A DNA stretch of 64,000 nt from Drosophila miranda (Eukaryota > Arthropoda > Insecta > Diptera > Drosophilidae): contig NC_046674.1 in the NCBI RefSeq assembly GCF_003369915.1, positions 17,899,501-17,963,500 of the forward strand. Direction: 5' to 3'. This document shows positions 23,492 through 34,359 of the stretch, in pieces (within the stretch, counting starts at the first letter, position 1; every line of letters begins with the position of its first letter). The notes beneath the pieces were generated by a model, which saw only the letters and a program-made list of their open reading frames with translations, was not told where the DNA came from and did not search any database. The position numbers were made by a program, and so were the translations under genes.

Positions 23492-23499
23492 TATATAAG
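23492..23499 (+). promoter_or_regulatory. TATA box of Lk
   Basis: TATATAAG lies about 30 bp upstream of an initiator-like AGCAGTT (near 23524) and about 87 bp upstream of the Lk start codon. Spacing fits a focused TATA/Inr promoter. Confidence 0.65.
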
Positions 23500-23578
23500 C
23501 AAGACGTCGAACCATTTTCCAGAGCAGTTGGCCAAGAGGATTACGAGCACCCACATCCACACGCACGCAGCTCTTTGA

Positions 23579-24112
23579 ATGATGCAGACCTGGCGAATCC
23601 TGTTCCTATTGCTGGCCCTGTCTAGGCAGCTGTACGCCTTGCCCGGGCACCCTGCCTCCGCCGACGTGGAGCTGAATACCTGCGAGCTTCAGCTGTCCAA
23701 GTACCGTAGATTCATCCTCCAGGCCATTCTCAGCTTCGAAGATGTGTGCGACGCCTACAACGCCCGGTCGGTCAGCGCCGAGGACAGTTCCCCGTCGGAG
23801 GGGGGCTGGCTCTTCCACCACTATGCCCCACCACCCACCTCGCAGAGAGGCGAGATTTGGGCATTCTTCAAGCTGCTGATGGCTCAGTTTAACGACGTGG
23901 AGTTCGCTTCCATCATCCGGGACGCTGTAATTGAGCGCTGCCGCATCAAGTCCCAGTTGCAGCGCGACGAAAAGCGCAACTCCGTGGTCCTGGGCAAGAA
24001 GCAGCGATTCCACTCATGGGGTGGCAAGAGGTCACCGGAGCCGCTGTTCGCAGTCCCCGACCCGGGAGTCGGTGCCGGACCCGGAACCGGAGTAGATCGC
24101 AGCTACTATTAA
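23579..24112 (+). CDS. Lk: Leucokinin neuropeptide precursor (177 aa)
   Basis: Residues 1-20 are a signal peptide (hydrophobic core ILFLLLALS, likely cleavage after YA). The mature peptide is at residues 134-148, NSVVLGKKQRFHSWG. It is preceded by Lys-Arg (132-133) and followed by Gly-Lys-Arg (149-151), so Gly149 supplies the C-terminal amide. The FHSWG-amide core is the kinin signature and the whole 15-mer equals the known Drosophila leucokinin. The Lys-Lys inside the peptide is evidently not processed. The rest of the precursor (two Cys near 35 and 57, and a Pro/Gly-rich tail from 152) encodes no further kinin. Leucokinin acts through the Lkr G-protein-coupled receptor on Malpighian tubule stellate cells to raise chloride flux, and in brain circuits for feeding and sleep. 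The gene is intronless in the coding part, with a TATA box upstream and AATAAA 86 bp after the stop. A second in-frame ATG directly follows the first; either may be used. Confidence 0.97.
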   Translation: MMQTWRILFLLLALSRQLYALPGHPASADVELNTCELQLSKYRRFILQAILSFEDVCDAYNARSVSAEDSSPSEGGWLFHHYAPPPTSQRGEIWAFFKLLMAQFNDVEFASIIRDAVIERCRIKSQLQRDEKRNSVVLGKKQRFHSWGGKRSPEPLFAVPDPGVGAGPGTGVDRSYY

Positions 24113-24198
24113 GCGCCGCTGGAGTGAGATTGTCCCCGAGTCTTTCCGAAAATGTATGAATTGCCAATTCAAATCCTCTATATATCACTAAATGTCTA

Positions 24199-24204
24199 AA
24201 TAAA
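24199..24204 (+). terminator. Poly(A) signal of Lk
   Basis: AATAAA 86 bp after the Lk stop codon. Confidence 0.75.
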
Positions 24205-24280
24205 CATGAAAATTGCCAAGCGTGCATTGGAAAAAACTCACGTGTCTAACTCATTTTCTTTGCCGGCACTCACCATTTTT

Positions 24281-24312
24281 TTATTATGCTTATTATTATT
24301 ATTATTATTATA
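24281..24312. repeat. (TTA)n microsatellite
   Basis: About eight TTA/ATT trinucleotides with one interruption. Confidence 0.8.
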
Positions 24313-24382
24313 AATAATTTGGCTATTTCTAAAAAGTTCTATTCTACTTGTTAAGTGTGACCGCAATAAAAGTATACGGTCT

Positions 24383-25010
24383 GATGAAAAAAAAACTTGG
24401 CCCACTTAGCCCCCTCTATTTAAACAGTTCAACGACTTGAGGTAAGTGGCGGCAAATATTACTGATTGTAAATTATTCTTGTAGATCCATGTCATCTTTC
24501 CTCCGAACTTACAAAAAAACCACGATATCTTACACCTGAAAGGCGCTAAAATCATTAAATTTGTATTATTTACGGTGGTAGCCCCCTTGGCTTACAATGG
24601 GTTAATCGTTCTCCGTCGAGGATTGGGAAACATATTCCTCAATTTTGATATTCCGTGCAATATTACTAGCTAGATAGTTCTTTCAGCCATGCCCACATAG
24701 TTTTATTCAATTAATGATCCTATTTTCTACTTGGCTGGCTTATTTTAAATACTTGCTTTTATTGGGATTCGCCTAAAAAAAGGTTTTAGCGAAAAAGGTC
24801 AAACAAAAAAAAGTAAGAGTAATCGTACCAATTGCTCAATTTAGATATTCCGTTGAATAATGCTGGCTAACTAAAACCCTCAGCCGTGCCCACATAGTTT
24901 TATCCTATATATGAATACATTTTCTACAAGATTAACTACTTTTAAGTATTTCCATTTATTGTATTTTGACTAAAACAAGGTTTACAAGAAAAAGTTCAAC
25001 AAAAAAACAG
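24383..25010. repeat. Dispersed repeat, copy 1, with internal 197-bp tandem unit
   Basis: Two modules are visible. Module P (24383-24552, with GCCCCCTCTATTTAAA and CTTGTAGAT..ATG.CATCTT) recurs at 47460-47618. Module Q (from CCTCAATTTTGATATTCC at 24637, ending GGTTTTAGCGAAAAAGGTCA) occurs twice in tandem here, the second copy starting near 24835, and recurs at 47284-47410 with its tail at 47621-47690. Both Q copies share GCCCACATAGTTTTAT. No coding capacity. I cannot name the family; the modular, tandem-bearing structure resembles non-autonomous Helitron-type repeats. Confidence 0.7.
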
Positions 25011-28000
25011 TCGCTATGTTGTCACGTCAATGTATTTGGTATCTGGTATTTGAAGAATTGTTGCTTTTCAACCGGAGAATTGTCATTTGTATACCCTATT
25101 TCGTTAATTTAATATTAAGAGACGTAATTAATAGAGAAGTTTTGTCAAATTGATATGTTTTAGACATATTCCTGCAGTTGATTATTTTCCGTATATCTTG
25201 ATCTCTCTCATTGTACAAAACTGACTAGTTTCTGCATTAGTTAGAGACAAACATTTTCGCAATTTTATAATATTCATTTCCCCAGGGTATGCAAATGTCG
25301 CTAATTTTTCGGTACATGCTTCTATTTCGTAAATATACTTTCAATTTTGACGTCAAAATATACTAAAGATTATATAATTTGAGAAATATGCCAATTTATT
25401 TTATTAATTTAATTATATTAATTTATAAAAATATTCATTCAGAGATTTGAAATTTGGGCGTACAAAAGTATTGAAAAGTCACGGTTTTTTCAAAGCGACA
25501 TCTGGTGCATTCCATTATAACTACGATGACAGGGTTGACTTCAGTGTTAAAAGCAAACGGGAATGGGCGCCAAAGCGATTAAATTTGAAATCTTAATTTG
25601 AAATAAAACCGATTATAAAGTCTCTTTATTTGATAACTTCTGGTAATTAAAGCATGAAAGCTATACTTGTTCTTTGTGTAGTGTTTTTACTAGTAGTAGA
25701 GTTTTTAGTCTGAAGAATACAATTGTATATTATCAACATAGGGCTAAATGTAAAATTCTTATCAGCCAATAGGGAATACAACGCCCACATCCTAGCACAT
25801 CTCTCTTTACCCTTTGACACCCCCAATCAAGTTTCTTTATCAAAACCAATTTGCCGAGATCGTCAGTTTTTGGAATCACATTCAGCCTTCAAACAGACAC
25901 GAGTAGAGTGCACCGCGAAACGGATCCCCAGATCGGAGGAGGTGGGCACAACAAACCCATAAACCTTGTCTATAAATAAAAACTAGCCGGAGCAGCGTCA
26001 GTGTGGTAGAGAGGGGGATAGAGGACTGCATGTGCTATTAATTATCTCATCTGTCTCTGCCTTTGGGCCTTTGCTGGACACGCTGAAAACAAATGTTAAT
26101 TAATCGCCTGCCCACAAATCTAAATTCGAAATCGTTAAATTAACTGATAATCCAAATAGTACTTATACATAGTATTATGTACAATATGTACTACAACGTG
26201 AACGACATTTGTTTAGACGGCAACGCTGACAGCGGCGCCAACGCCTAGAGATGTCCATCCCCTGCCCCTGTCCCTGCCTCAGCCACGATTCCAGATTAGA
26301 GCTTGGAAACGTGGAAAAATATGCAATTCCTGGGACTTTCAAGCCCCGTTTGAATCGATTATCGCCCTGATTAGGTGGGCGGGTTCCACTCAATAACAAA
26401 TCGGAAAAAACTGTTACCTAAGCACCGCAAAAACTTCCCTCTAAAAATAACACGGATCCGGTAAGCCCTTTGTAATCTATTTAAAGCCATCCCATAGCGA
26501 TCTTTTAACCCAAAGCGGAACTGCAGCCAATTAGCCGTTCAATCAGACTGTTTGCATCCACAGAGCAGGTGCTCCGGCACTCCTACCTCTGCTCATGTCC
26601 AGTTTGTCACTCAATCCAAGATCATTAGGACAATAAATGTACATATGTAACTTGACTAGAACAAACATACTGAAAACAAATTAATTGAATATTAAAGTAT
26701 TTATTAAAATATTAATTGCGCCCAAAGAATCGATTAAAATCTACAGAAAAATATCTCATCTTATGGAACTATATTGAAGTGAAGTGGTATTCCAAGGCCC
26801 CCCTTGATCCGAGCTTTATATTCAACGAAATTGCTAATTAATTAACCTTTCCTCAGGTCATATTCCAGTTTCCCCATCTGCCAAAAAAATAAAGTAAAAA
26901 TAAAAGACGAAGAAACTAGGCCATCATACATACTATGTATACTACTACTGATAACAAAGGCTGGCTGATTAAGCCCTGTCCAAAGATTCATGAGCAAAAA
27001 CAGGAGAGAAGGCACGGGGGGTTTCAAATTCTGTCATTGAACTTAACATTGGTGAAGAGGAGGAGGAATACACGTATAGGGGAGTAGAAGAAAGAGGGGG
27101 AGCAGAAACGGAATGGCAACTGATATGCTAGTTGGTCGCGCGACTGGCCGGCAACAACAATGGAGCCAGCCCACAATCTCCTCCGCTCCTAATCAATCTC
27201 CCACTCGCTCCGCTCTGCTCCCCATAAGCGCCAGAAAACAAATTTGTTCTTCTTCGTGCGCCATTAGACGCGCTAAGAAAGTGTTCCAAAGGGGCGGCGA
27301 ATGGATGGAGAATGGCGAACGAAAGAGGAAAACATTTACCGCTAAACCGTTAAATTAAGTTACGCCCACACCCACACGCCCCAACCGACAGGTGGCGTTG
27401 CGTATGGTGTTCAAAATATCTGGAAATAAAGGAAGGAATAATCAACTTAATGGAAAGTTGTACTTTATTTGTTTTTTGATTAATTTACAACGGACAATTG
27501 ATTACGAGGCGGTACGGGTCAGATAGGGCTTTGCAATCATTATTGCAAAGACAAATTTTATTTTTATTTTGCCAATACTGCAATAACTTCCCAGACGAGC
27601 CTTTATTAATCAAATCGTATGTACAGATGTACGTAAATCTATCTATACTGAGGAATTTATATCCCTCCCATAAATAGCTGTGAAAATTCATACATCTGTA
27701 CATTTTTATATACTTCTGTTATGTTACATTTTCTATTAGATACTAATATATTATATAATATATATTATACGATTGCTTCTGATATCAAAACCCATTTTTA
27801 TTGACGTCAAGAGTCCGATGAGAACTACAGAATTTCACCTAGTATGTAACAATTTGTAAAATGTCGGGAGATAAACCCATTGACCCATAAATCCCAGAGA
27901 TACGATCTTTGATCTGTTCTTTACAGGCATGCTTATTTGTTTGCAAATACGAGTCGATTATAATAAGGTTAGGGTGGAAAATTTTCAGATGCATTTTCTT

Positions 28001-31000
28001 GTTGATTATTTTTAATGTTTTTTTTTTTTGTTGCTGTTTTACAATCATGTTCATAATAATATTTATATTTAAACATCAATATATGTACATACATATAGTA
28101 TGTATACAAAATAAGTACAGATACTGGCACAATTGTACATATTTAAGGTTGATAATATGATAATGATATGATAATAAATTCGATTACTTTGAAAGGAGCA
28201 TTGAGAAAATAAGTTTTTAAATCTTGCTTTAAGAAGTTTTTGAAAACGAAGTTTTCAATAAAAGTATGTCCCTAGAAAATTAATTCTACCTTGATTTAGA
28301 GACTGTGTTATTCTAATCCTCAGCTTAATCAATTTCTTATCGTTAGCTAGGGTATCTTCACATATGATATACACATTTCTGTTCACCTTGCATTCCGGTT
28401 TAATTCTTTATACTATTTTATATACAATATATATATGTGTTCGCTCGTTGATAAGCCAAAAGGTGACCCAGTTGAGACCTACGCTACGTGTAAAATGGAA
28501 AAATGGACAAACATTTCGCAGAGGAGAATACGCGACTACCTCGAACTGAAAAAAGTTACCGAGAAAACGGCACAAAAGCAAGGCGACTCAAACCTCTCTA
28601 GATAACCATATCGCGGGTCTTCTTATCCTCAATAATCTCCTCATACGCACGTAAATATGTAAGCAAAATATAAAACTAAGATAGAAATATAAGAATCGGT
28701 AGTCTTCTTAAAATAATGATAAAACAGTTCACTGACCTCCTTTACCAAAAAGAAATCGCGTACAGAAGCAAAAACCATATAAAAACTGATTCTAGTCCAG
28801 ATTGCGACTGACCTCTCCACCAAATAGAAGGTTAATTAAATCAAAATTTTGCCAAATTCTAAGTGTGCTGCGCATTTATCACATACTTTATAGATGTTCG
28901 AGCAAAAAGCAAGAAGCAGATTGCTCTGCTTGTCCCACTGATTCATTCGCACGGCCATGTAAATTGTAAAACTTGTCTAGGCATTTCTAGATGTAAATAT
29001 ATATCTGTCTATCTATCTATGTATGTATATAAGTATATCGTCAAGCAGCTCTACAGATACATTATTTTTAATTCTGGGCAGTGCAATGTACGCGTTCAAC
29101 ATTGAATCCAAGCGTATATGTATATATTTTTGAACTTGATTTCGCTCACTTTTATGTTAATGTTTGTAGCATAAACCGGAAACAGGAAAGATGTTCAACA
29201 GCTTTTACTGCTATCCCTGGTCTTGAAGAAAGGCGGAATTGATTATCTCTTGGCGGTTATGTTGAGAGAAAGATCGAGAGTAGTGGATCAAGGAAACTGA
29301 CTAAGTTAAAGGATTTTGTTATGCATCACAAAACATTTGGTAAAATTTTCTAAATTAAAAGCCACTTATCGTTCTTGTGTTGCTCATATTATTTATTTAT
29401 TTTATGTGGTTTCCTTCATTTTTTATCAGATAGCAACGCACAAATATATAAAAAATGGCCAAATGTATGCAAATATATTTCATCAGGTGAGAGAGAAAAT
29501 AATGCAATTTGGAACCTGTCAATTAGTGAATCTGTTTTTGCACACATGTTGACTCTGAATTTGTAGGATGAGATCGAGCTTTAAATGAAATCGGAAGAAA
29601 GAAAGGCTAATGAGGAGAGAAGCGGATCTGTAGGATCTTTATGATGTAGGAGTAGCCGATTCTGATGTTTCGAAAAGATACATATGGATAACCAGTAAGA
29701 TCAAGATATATATAGGCTAAACAAAAATTATGGTGTGTTACATGTAACCCCCATATTGATCTTCTTTGGACTTTAAGTATTACCCAATCTACGGCTAACT
29801 ATCTCATCACTGCCTTGGAGAGTATAACGGAACCCTTTTGAAGCGCCAGCACACGAGCCAAACTTGAAAATCAAATACATTAGCCACAGTAAACACTCGA
29901 CTTACACCCCGTCTACTCAACTTGGTCTGGCAAACAGATGTTGATAAGTGGCATTCCCTTTCGTTGGTCACTGTGTCTATTGGTTCGGTGATTAACATGG
30001 GAATAATGAAGAGGTCGAGTCGAACTATTTTTAGGGTGTTTGGGGAGTACTCAATTAGGGGCTCACTATCAGCTATCAGCGCAGACACGCGCGATATCAG
30101 ACATTGCGTCGATGTGCGTCGGGTCTGGGCAGATAGCCGTCGTCGTCGTCGTCTGGCGATGTCAATGGAACTATTGCCAGGACCACTATCTGAAGCAGCA
30201 AGCGAAAACGTGATCAGCTGTGGTCGGCTCAGGCCTCAGACTCACTCGCCTGCTGTTTGCTCGATGGCTTTCTATACATCTACGAGTATATACATATGAA
30301 TCGCATAATTAAGTTTGTTTTAATGCTGATCAGTGATCACCGATGACCGCCAATCGCCGATCGCCGATCGCCGATCCCCGATCGTATTAGTTCCAATGGA
30401 AAATTACGCGGTCGGATCCGTTACGTTTCAAAGCAAAGGGAAAAACACGCAACAGAATAGAACAGAACAAAGACAGACTAAAATGGTTAAAAAGATCACA
30501 CACTGGCCATAAACTGTCATGTGAATGGGAATTCCTCTCTTAGCATGTTGCGAATGTCTATCCCTTGGTTTATTTATAGTAAAACCTTTTTGCGACTATG
30601 TTATTCCGTGCCGTTTCCGTTGCGGAAGAACTGTTTTGATGTGAGAGATCTTTGCCAAGAAGAAAATTCGTGTCGTTTTTCTTCTCGGTGATTTCTTTCG
30701 GCGATCACGCTACGATCATGTGCTCTAGGTCAGTTACGGCATAGCATGGCCATCGGCCGACACGCTCCTGCGCTCTGGGTATTATCTCTGCCCAAAAATA
30801 AACCAGTTCTATATTTATGATTTAAGTTTATGCTGCGCAGTTCATCAGCAATTCAATATGCATTGATAATGAGCAAAAATCTTCTGAGTCGCGCGCCCCA
30901 TTTCTAAAATTAGATTCTCCCAAGAGGGCTTCACAAACTAGTACCGTGTACTGTATATTGTGTATGCTATACTATGACTAAAATTTATTGAATTTCACTG

Positions 31001-32825
31001 ATAACCAAGCGCCGCTAGCCAATATTTTCGTGCCTGATACTGAAGTGCCTGCCGGTTTCATCACCCCCCGATTTCAGGCGCACGTGTATTCCTGTTTAAT
31101 TATTTATATAATACGAGTAGCTGTGCATACCGATAGCTTCCTAAACTTTGTACCTACTATATACACCTATGTACATACTATATCGTATATCTTTTCTGAG
31201 TGAGAGAGTGGCGAAGAGTGACAAGACTGCAAGCCACCCGTATAAGTTCATAAATTCATAAATTGAATTTTGTAAATTGTCCACCAAGCAAAGCACATCC
31301 GCTCCGCTCGAAAGCAACGAACTATAATTACAACTGCCTCAAAAAGATGTACATATGAAAATATGGAAATCGTTACAGGAATAGACAAGATACATACAAA
31401 TACGAGTACATACATATGTATACGAGTATGTAGGGAGAAGCAGCTACTAAATTTGCCAGAGGGTACAGACAGAGGCCCACGCAAGTGCCAGCAATTTCGA
31501 GTGCAGCCAAAGAGAGAAGTGAAGAGAAGAGAAGAGATAGAGCACTGCAGTACGAGATGCAAGGGGAGGAAGTGACAACCCTGAATGAAGGGGAAGACAG
31601 GAATGAACAGGGGGATAATAATGGAGAGCTCTCTGGCTCTTCTGAGACTCTCTACACGACGCGCTGCAGCGAACCACTCGAGTAACTACTTTTTATTCAA
31701 GCAGGGATCTTTGGGAAACCGGCTTTCAACTAGGCAAGCCGGCCGGCTCTTCCTCCTCTACTTACATGTGTATGTACATACCACTCCAAAAGACCCCCTT
31801 TTAAGCGAACCTCTCCACCAAATGGGATGCTGCGTGGCCATCCGAAGAAAGTGTGCAAGCAAAATGAGACTTTTTAACACTCGAAACAGAAAAGCGTGAA
31901 AACCCTTCACATACATATGTATGTATGTTCATACATCCATAGGCATAGGTGCACTATCATGCAACTCATTTTGAGACTGGGGTTGAGATCATTCATTGTC
32001 AGAGGGCATTTCAACAACTATAAAACCGCCATGAGCGAATGTCATCGAGGCACGCACACCACGCACACACACAGGCAACCAGGCCAAAGATAAACTCACA
32101 CAGATACACTTTCTTTGCCATAGAAGGTGCCCAACAAACGCAGCGATACGAGGTTCCAGTTCCAAAACCAGACTGCTGCATTTCTGTGTAGAGTTGGCTG
32201 CATTCAGATTCAGATACAGATTCGGAATCAGGGGTTTCCGTTTGCCTCGGATAGTTTTGATGTGGGTACGACAGATATCATGTGGGTTGACAATGGTCCG
32301 TCGAGAGCCATTACATTTTCGCTGCAATAGATGGAAAATGGTAAGATGAAAAGAAATTCAATTTAAATGGTTCATTAAAGTGGGTTAAAAATGACCTTAG
32401 ATTTAATACGGAAAAGATTAGTGCTGGTATTAAAATATCTCCGACTTACAAGTACTAAAAACGCATGGAATCCATGCTAAAAGCCTGTTCAAAACTCACC
32501 TGAATGATCCATATGACCTTTGAAATAATGTCGATGATAAAAGACATGTTTCTTACCCAAGACCCTCATCCGTTGGACTAATTGATTTAGATTTGACACG
32601 GCCTGAAAGAAATGCGTGGGCTAAAACGGAACCCTTACTTATTTAAGCAAAAGGCCCCTCAACTACAATGATGCGATAATAGTAGTATAAAGATAAAGAC
32701 GAGACGAAGGTGAAGATGAAGAGCAACAGCTGAGACGCGACACGAAGACCGAAAAGTGGGATGGGTTGGGCTGTGATGCTGATCATGTCTCTCGGGCCTG
32801 ACACCGAGCAACTTTTGTCACCCGC
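25011..32825. other. Gene-less stretch between Lk and Gbs-70E
   Basis: No gene recognised in about 7.8 kb. It is AT-rich with dispersed short tandem motifs, for example TCGCCGA three times at 30354-30374. GTCGTCGTC at about 30140 lies inside a 125-codon open frame (29922-30299) that shows no domain. The segment at 30060-30380, GC-richer than its surroundings, could be a promoter or enhancer, but no element is decisive. Confidence 0.5.
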
Positions 32826-33075
32826 CTGTACGACAGAGACTGAGAGCGAGAGAGTCGGTGACAGTGGCGGCGCCTAAACTAATCTAAGAACGCAGAAAAA
32901 GCTACAAAAACCAATACTAAAACTCTATATCAAAATGCAATCCAAATATGCACGCCACGTCGATCAGCGTCAGAGCGAGCGAGAGGTGCGATTATGTAGA
33001 TAGGGTGAATGTGAATGCCAAGAGAGCGTAGCGTGGCGTGGCTCTCTCTCTTTCCCTATCTCTCTCGAACGCTCT
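32826..33075 (+). promoter_or_regulatory. GAGA-rich segment upstream of Gbs-70E
   Basis: Repeated GAGAG/CTCTC groups at about 32837-32850, 32970-32985 and 33043-33070 resemble GAGA-factor binding clusters typical of fly promoters. It lies 1.3-1.5 kb upstream of the Gbs-70E start codon. Direction and role are inferred. Confidence 0.3.
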
Positions 33076-33579
33076 GGTTACGCACAGTGGGTGAAATGAG
33101 CAATCTAGCACGCAAAACAAACAATTTCTAAAAACTAAGACTTATTAATTTCTCCAGTTATGTTTTTGTGGATAGATATATGCTATAAATTAAAAAAACC
33201 TTTGTGAATGCACAATCTCGTCCTGCTCCAAAAAGAAAAATGTATATATATATACATATATTTAATTTCAGGAATTGCTGAAAATGTTAAATCTGACATA
33301 AGTTCTTAACAGTACAAATTGAAATAAACAATTCGCATCAAGAGAAATTATTTTTAACCTAAAGAATGATGTAATGTTTTGTACATGTTTTTGCGTGCTA
33401 GACTGGCCATTTAACCCACTGTGCTGTGGGCGCACAAGTCTTGACGGCAAGTCTGGCACCAACAAAATATTCATTCCTTTTCGCAGCTTCAAACGGAACG
33501 GAGCGGGCCCGAAGGCGAAGCGTTTGTGGCTATTTTTTTTGTTCATGTTCGTTTTCCGTCTAAACTAAAAATACATTAG

Positions 33580-33916
33580 TAACTAACAGAACGGCTAGTC
33601 CCTGCCGAGAAAGCGCCGGCTAATTAATCAGAAAAGGCCGGAAAGTCCCCGTTTGTGCGTGTGTCCGTCCACAAAGTGCCCGACATACAGAAATCTCACG
33701 AATATTTCAATAAATTCGGTTAAAAATTCGCCAAAATAAAATTTCATTGTCTGACGCCGCCGTCATCCGTGAAGAGCGCGCGTGATGCACATATGAAAAA
33801 GTTAATTCAAATATCATAAGAAAAGAGAGTGAAGAAAAGTTCCTTAGCAGCAGGCAAAAGAAGAAACCAAAGGAGACGGAAGACAAGAAAGAGCGCGACT
33901 TACGCAGCAAATAACG
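33580..33916 (+). other. Possible untranslated first exon of Gbs-70E
   Basis: The segment ends at AACG followed by GTTAGT, a usable donor. The next good acceptor (TTTCTTTCTCAG) ends at 34282, just before the coding first exon. This would give a 366-bp intron in the 5' UTR. The left edge is a guess; no cDNA evidence is available here. Confidence 0.3.
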
Positions 33917-34359
33917 GTTAGTTTCATCCACCAACATTCCACCCCAAACCAAACCAAAACAAAATAAAAAAAATTATGTTTGGAACTCATCGGACGAGTG
34001 TCATAAAATATATACATAAATGTGTAAAACATAAACAACACTTTTGATCATCCGCTTAAAAAATGTACAAGTACTTATCAAGACGCTGTGCAGCAAAATG
34101 CATCGAAAAATCACAGTTTAGTTCCCACCTGAGATTACCATCAGCAAACGCCATACACATGCATGCATACATATTTCCAATTAAAATTTAATTTGAGATT
34201 TGAATTTCAGTTTTTGTTATTGTTTTGTTGCGCTTCAATTGCAATAATTATAAATAATTTATTTTCTATATTTCTTTCTCAGGGGCTTCCACACAAAAAG
34301 TTCCTTGTTTCGAGATCAATATAATCAATAGGAAGCAGCAGATCACAGATCTATATAAA

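Noticed and set aside
29922..30299. 125-codon open frame with an Arg run
   Set aside because: The Arg run is a GTC/CGT trinucleotide repeat; no domain recognised.
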